Source of the DNA: Fimbriiglobus sp043785105
Lineage (GTDB): Bacteria > Planctomycetota > Planctomycetia > Gemmatales > Gemmataceae
Assembly (NCBI GenBank): GCA_043785105.1
Contig: JAYVXO010000214.1
Span: forward strand, 1-64,000
Length of the DNA stretch: 64,000 bases
Direction of reading: 5' to 3'
The notes under the pieces: generated by a model
Databases searched by the model: none
Seen by the model: only the letters and a program-made list of their open reading frames with translations
What the model was told of the DNA's origin: nothing
Translations under genes and position numbers: made by a program
In this document: positions 60,673 through 64,000 of the stretch, piece after piece
Layout of the letters: every line of letters starts with the position of its first letter
Position numbering within the stretch: position 1 is the first letter of the stretch

Positions 60673-60696
60673 TCGGCACCTTCAGGTGTTGGAGAG

Positions 60697-61296
60697 TTAC
60701 GACGGTGTCGCGCGTTCGATGACTAGCTTACTGATTGCCTTGAACTGCGGATGCGCCGCGTCACGGAGCCACTCGAACGCCACGGTTTCGGAGGTTGTCG
60801 GAATGGCCCCCGCATTGGTCATTTGCTGAAGTGCGGTGTTGTAGTCGCGTGGGTTGCGGCTGGCGAGTGCGTCCGCACACAGGTAAACGGTCATGCCTTC
60901 GGCGAGGAGATCGAGGGCGGTTTGTAGCACGCAAACGTGCGCTTCCATCCCGGTCAGGATGACCACTTTGCAGCCTGTTTCCCGGAGTTGATCTCGAAAT
61001 GCCGCACTCCCGAAGCAACTGAACGTGGTCTTCGCGGCGGGGGGAGTTGACAACCGCTTAGCAATTTCGGGTGTCGTCGGACCAAGCCCTTTGGGGTACT
61101 GCTCCGTGGCCAGAACAGTCACCGTCAACAAGTTCGCAACGTCGAGTAGGAAGCAAGTTGTGCGCACCAACTCCGCGCCGAGTGGCATCTTGGCCAGCAG
61201 CTTTTCCTGCACGTCAATGACGACCAGAACGCTACTCGAAGCGGTGATCCGAAGCGGCAGACTCATACCCGTCATCCCCGGCAAGGTTGCGGTCAC
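60697..61296 (-). CDS. isochorismatase-family cysteine hydrolase
   Basis: A roughly 199-residue hydrolase. The catalytic triad is visible: D in VLVVIDVQ, K in AAKTTFSCFG and C in EAHVCVLQTALDLL. It starts at a GTG that overlaps the stop of the upstream transglutaminase gene (GTGA), suggesting coupling. Internal ATGs at 61275 and 61266 (MSLPLRIT) are alternatives. Family members cut amide or enol-ether bonds, such as nicotinamide or isochorismate. The substrate is unknown here. Confidence 0.85.
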   Translation of the reverse strand: MTATLPGMTGMSLPLRITASSSVLVVIDVQEKLLAKMPLGAELVRTTCFLLDVANLLTVTVLATEQYPKGLGPTTPEIAKRLSTPPAAKTTFSCFGSAAFRDQLRETGCKVVILTGMEAHVCVLQTALDLLAEGMTVYLCADALASRNPRDYNTALQQMTNAGAIPTTSETVAFEWLRDAAHPQFKAISKLVIERATPS

Positions 61297-63671
61297 ACGA
61301 AACGAAGGGAATGCTTCCGCAGCCGATCGCCGAGCCGATTAACTTTCGCGCTGAGGTCGGCAGACTGCTCGGACGTGAGTGGGCGTTTGGCGAACCGCGT
61401 GAGGTAAAACTGCGACACAACATCGAGAGGCAAATCGGCGATGTCGCGGGTGACAGTCTGTTGTCGCAACCAGTCTGTCGCCACGACGGCGTACTCGCGT
61501 GGCGTCTGACCATCTGTCAGCTTCAAACCGTGGGCTTCGAGTAAATGGTTCAGTTCGTCGTACCAGACGACGCCAGAGAATGCGGCCCGACTCGCTAAGA
61601 TTCGCCGCTTACCACGACGCCAAATCACCGCAACGAAAACGAGGCTCGCCAAAAGTACCACGGGGAACGCGATGAACTTCCAACCCGTTTCCACGAGCCA
61701 ATCGCGTGCCGATTGAACGCTGGCATTCCGCCGTTCGCTGTTGTAGCCCACGATGAAGTCCATGAAAAAGCTAACGCCCGTTACGCGCGCATTCGCAATC
61801 CAACTGGAGGGCGTCGGGATTTCGGTATCCCCGTCCGGCGTCGGGTCAAGACTCAACCACTGCCAGACGATCGGTTTGCCATTTTCGATTTGTGGCGGCT
61901 TTTCAAACGGGAAATCCGCCGGGGCGTGCCGGGGAACCAACACCTCCGCCCAGGCGTGGGTATGTTCCTGCCGAACCAAGTAGACTCCGGGTTCGTCACC
62001 GGCATCCCAGCCTTTGAAACCCAGCACGTAGTTTGCGGGAATCCCGACTGAGCGTGACATCAACACGAGTGCTGCCGCAAACCGTTCGCAATGCCCTTCC
62101 TTGGTGCGGTACAAAAACTCTTCGACCGGGTCGAGACCTTTATCTTGTCGTCGAAGCTTGAGTGTGTATTCAAATTCCCCGGATCGCGCCAGGTACGAAC
62201 GAAACGCCTTGGCGACGGTCTCAAAATCCTGGGCGGCGACTTGGAACACCGGCGCCTTCATGGCACGATCTTGCACCTTGCGGAGTTCGGGATTTTGTTC
62301 GGCCAAGTCCGCCAACAAATCCTGGCACCACTTCTTGAGCCGAGCAGACGTAACCACGCGCGCTACGACGGTCGGGTTGTCCGGTGATTGAGTGCCCCCC
62401 AGCGGTTGGAACGGAACTAACAGTTCAAACGGGGAACCGAGGTCACGATCTTCGGCGGGGTTGTAACGCATGATCTGGCGGTAGTACAGCGTCTCGCCGA
62501 CCTGGAGTGTGATGCCAAACATCCGGAACGTTCCGTCTAAATCTTGGTGCCAACTCCGGGATTCATTCTTCTTGATTGTGCCGATCGGGGGCTTTTCATT
62601 GACCGCCCAAATCACGGGATCTGCCACGACAAAATCGAGCTTCTTCTTGGGATCCATCTTGGGAACAAAGTCGAGTTGAAACTGATCGGGGCCGAAATCC
62701 GGGGGGACGAATGGACTTGCATTCACGACCAAAACATTTGCGCCGTGTGTGTAGATTTGGTCCGCATTTTTACGGCTCCAAATGCCTTTGTCGTACACGT
62801 TGAAACTGACGCCACGAAAGCGTTGATTCGGATCGAGGTCGAGTTTCGGCTCGCCGGTTCGTGCCGTTGCCCGGACCTCAAACGCAACCTCATGGTTCGT
62901 CTTCAAGTCCCCCGTTCGATTCATATCGACACTCTGATCACTGGAGTAACCTGTTTCAAGTACGGGCTTCATGAACTGCCACCGTGATCCCTGCGAGCGC
63001 GGGGTGACGAAGAAAAAGGGTAAGGCCAGCAACAACGCTGCGGCGATCCAAATCAGCGTCCGGGCCAGAAATTGGCGGCCCAGGCGAATATCTTCGACGG
63101 TGTTGCTACTGGCCAAAATCGTCGGCGTCGGACCCGGATCGGTATTCGGCAACGGCGCCAGCGTGCCACCGACGCGATGGTAAAAAAAGATATTCAGGCT
63201 CCACACCCCAGCAATCACATACAGCCCGAGCATCACGCCGAACGTCACGTCTTCAGCCAACGTGCTGGCCAAGCCCATTGCGGCCAACCCGATGCCTTGC
63301 ATGGCCCACCAGTCGCCGACATGTTTCGGGCGGAACATCTTTGCCGGCATCAAGATCATCAAGAGCGGGCCGAGAAATGGCAGCAAACTTGCGGGCCAGG
63401 GGAAGGTATAAATGAGGCTGTTTTTGTTGATGAATTGATAGGCCAGCCAAACCGTGCCGACGAGACCAATCACCAGCCCCACGCGGTTGGCCGCAGCCAG
63501 ATCGAGTTGATACCGCTCTTCGCAGAAAAACGACACAACAAGCAACGCGATGACCAGACCGCTGAAGAGCGAGGCTTCCCGCAGAAAATCCCACTCGGCA
63601 TACCCCAAACAGAAGCACGCCAAAATCAGGGTGAGGTAGGTGCTGACACGAAACGCGAAGTGGGTCGGCAT
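61293..63671 (-). CDS. TgpA-like membrane transglutaminase (DUF3488 + transglutaminase core + DUF4129)
   Basis: A 792-residue protein starting at MPTHFAFRVSTY behind GGAAGGGA. Six to seven N-terminal membrane helices (about 10-190) precede a large periplasmic domain with the papain-like transglutaminase triad: C in TKEGHCERFAAAL (about 527), H in QEHTHAWAEV and D in WLSLDPTPD. A membrane helix (FIAFPVVLLASLVFVAVIW) precedes the C-terminal DUF4129-like cytoplasmic part (WYDELNHLLEAHGLK, TPREYA). Usually linked to DUF58 and MoxR genes in cell-envelope processing. Confidence 0.9.
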   Translation of the reverse strand: MPTHFAFRVSTYLTLILACFCLGYAEWDFLREASLFSGLVIALLVVSFFCEERYQLDLAAANRVGLVIGLVGTVWLAYQFINKNSLIYTFPWPASLLPFLGPLLMILMPAKMFRPKHVGDWWAMQGIGLAAMGLASTLAEDVTFGVMLGLYVIAGVWSLNIFFYHRVGGTLAPLPNTDPGPTPTILASSNTVEDIRLGRQFLARTLIWIAAALLLALPFFFVTPRSQGSRWQFMKPVLETGYSSDQSVDMNRTGDLKTNHEVAFEVRATARTGEPKLDLDPNQRFRGVSFNVYDKGIWSRKNADQIYTHGANVLVVNASPFVPPDFGPDQFQLDFVPKMDPKKKLDFVVADPVIWAVNEKPPIGTIKKNESRSWHQDLDGTFRMFGITLQVGETLYYRQIMRYNPAEDRDLGSPFELLVPFQPLGGTQSPDNPTVVARVVTSARLKKWCQDLLADLAEQNPELRKVQDRAMKAPVFQVAAQDFETVAKAFRSYLARSGEFEYTLKLRRQDKGLDPVEEFLYRTKEGHCERFAAALVLMSRSVGIPANYVLGFKGWDAGDEPGVYLVRQEHTHAWAEVLVPRHAPADFPFEKPPQIENGKPIVWQWLSLDPTPDGDTEIPTPSSWIANARVTGVSFFMDFIVGYNSERRNASVQSARDWLVETGWKFIAFPVVLLASLVFVAVIWRRGKRRILASRAAFSGVVWYDELNHLLEAHGLKLTDGQTPREYAVVATDWLRQQTVTRDIADLPLDVVSQFYLTRFAKRPLTSEQSADLSAKVNRLGDRLRKHSLRFV

Positions 63672-63687
63672 CGGTCCCTTCCAGGTA

Positions 63688-64000
63688 TCAGGACTTACGG
63701 GACGAAGTTTCAGCCAAGGCGGTCGGGGGCGTAAACCACGCAACGGGTTGAATGGGGTTGACCTCCGTGAACGCTAAACCATTGCTCCGGAACGCGGCTA
63801 AAAGTGGGCTAGCCGGACGAGAACTAATCAGCAAGCGGGCCGCACGATTCGATCGCCGTCGGGCGTAATCCGGCGAGACGATCGGCACGCGATCGGTTCC
63901 CCGCACTTCGGCCAAACAAGCGAATGCCTTGCGGACGAAGCCTTGCGAACCGGGGCCGTGTTGCACGATCACTGGCGAACCGGGCACAATCAGTGTTAAG
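63688..64000 (-). CDS. partial protein, possibly DUF58 family C-terminus
   Basis: The frame is open to the window edge and covers the last 103 residues. It ends 16 bases before the transglutaminase start. DUF58 proteins normally lie directly upstream of TgpA-like genes, and the segment SNRAARLLISSRPASPLLAAF is compatible with their C-terminal region, but the visible part alone is not diagnostic. Confidence 0.5.
   Translation of the reverse strand, partial: LTLIVPGSPVIVQHGPGSQGFVRKAFACLAEVRGTDRVPIVSPDYARRRSNRAARLLISSRPASPLLAAFRSNGLAFTEVNPIQPVAWFTPPTALAETSSRKS

Noticed and set aside
1..64000. CRISPR array near the Cas4-like gene
   Set aside because: No series of direct repeats with unique spacers was seen anywhere, and the Cas4-like protein lacks catalytic residues, so no CRISPR link is claimed.

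Overview
The window looks like chromosome from a GC-rich planctomycete, most likely of the Gemmataceae. This is inferred from gene content: a DUF1559 pseudopilin-like protein with an H-x9-DG type C-terminus, a BBP7-like outer-membrane protein, a FlgI-like lipoprotein, a planctomycete-type conserved protein at 25.4-26.1 kb, and palindromic intergenic repeats. No rRNA, complete tRNA or CRISPR array was seen.

Layout. (1) 1-3.5 kb: end of an electron-transfer cluster (2Fe-2S ferredoxin domain, membrane haem-b-like protein, seven-haem cytochrome c), then glucose-6-phosphate dehydrogenase. (2) 3.7-25.3 kb: a large metal-handling region. It holds a Tat-exported multicopper oxidase, two TolC/CzcC-type outer-membrane proteins, a CzcB adaptor, a CzcA RND pump, a P1B-type metal ATPase, a secreted tandem HMA-domain protein, a His-rich lipoprotein, a DMT permease with a His-rich tail and two paralogous small secreted proteins. 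Embedded in it are an orphan predicted nuclease, a membrane protein paired with a class V aminotransferase-like enzyme, and a frameshifted DUF1559 gene with a lipoprotein. (3) 25.4-41.05 kb: an accessory island built from pieces of mobile elements. It holds an HTH-GTPase fusion with its own paired operator, a 5'-truncated ParA gene with its downstream partner, a fusion of two plasmid-type domains, a VirD4/TraD-like coupling ATPase with a coiled-coil neighbour, a 5'-truncated protein kinase, an HTH-pseudokinase next to a membrane-embedded degenerate Cas4/RecB-like protein, an orphan DNA methyltransferase with an excisionase-like HTH protein, and a frameshifted tyrosine integrase remnant next to a sequence resembling a tRNA-Ser 3' end. 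(4) 41.1-64 kb: a more ordinary chromosome with a class III aminotransferase, glycosyltransferases, a RAYT transposase flanked by its likely palindromes, a cysteine-rich secreted-protein cluster, a PQQ-type sugar dehydrogenase, SMC, a FlgI-like protein, BBP7, an alanine-glyoxylate-type aminotransferase, an isochorismatase-like hydrolase and a TgpA-like transglutaminase.

How genes work together. The 25.3-to-15.7 kb minus-strand run reads as one metal-efflux programme: outer-membrane channel, adaptor, pump, periplasmic metal-binding lipoprotein, permease. The multicopper oxidase and the second outer-membrane channel converge on a shared perfect terminator hairpin. In the island the best candidates for an undescribed system are the pseudokinase plus Cas4-like pair (36.95-39.04 kb) and the self-regulated HTH-GTPase (26.7-28.95 kb).

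Three genes (3752-4070, 14337-15327, 32386-33685) each look intact except for one extra base near the 5' end. They could be real lesions or consensus errors, and reads are needed to decide.
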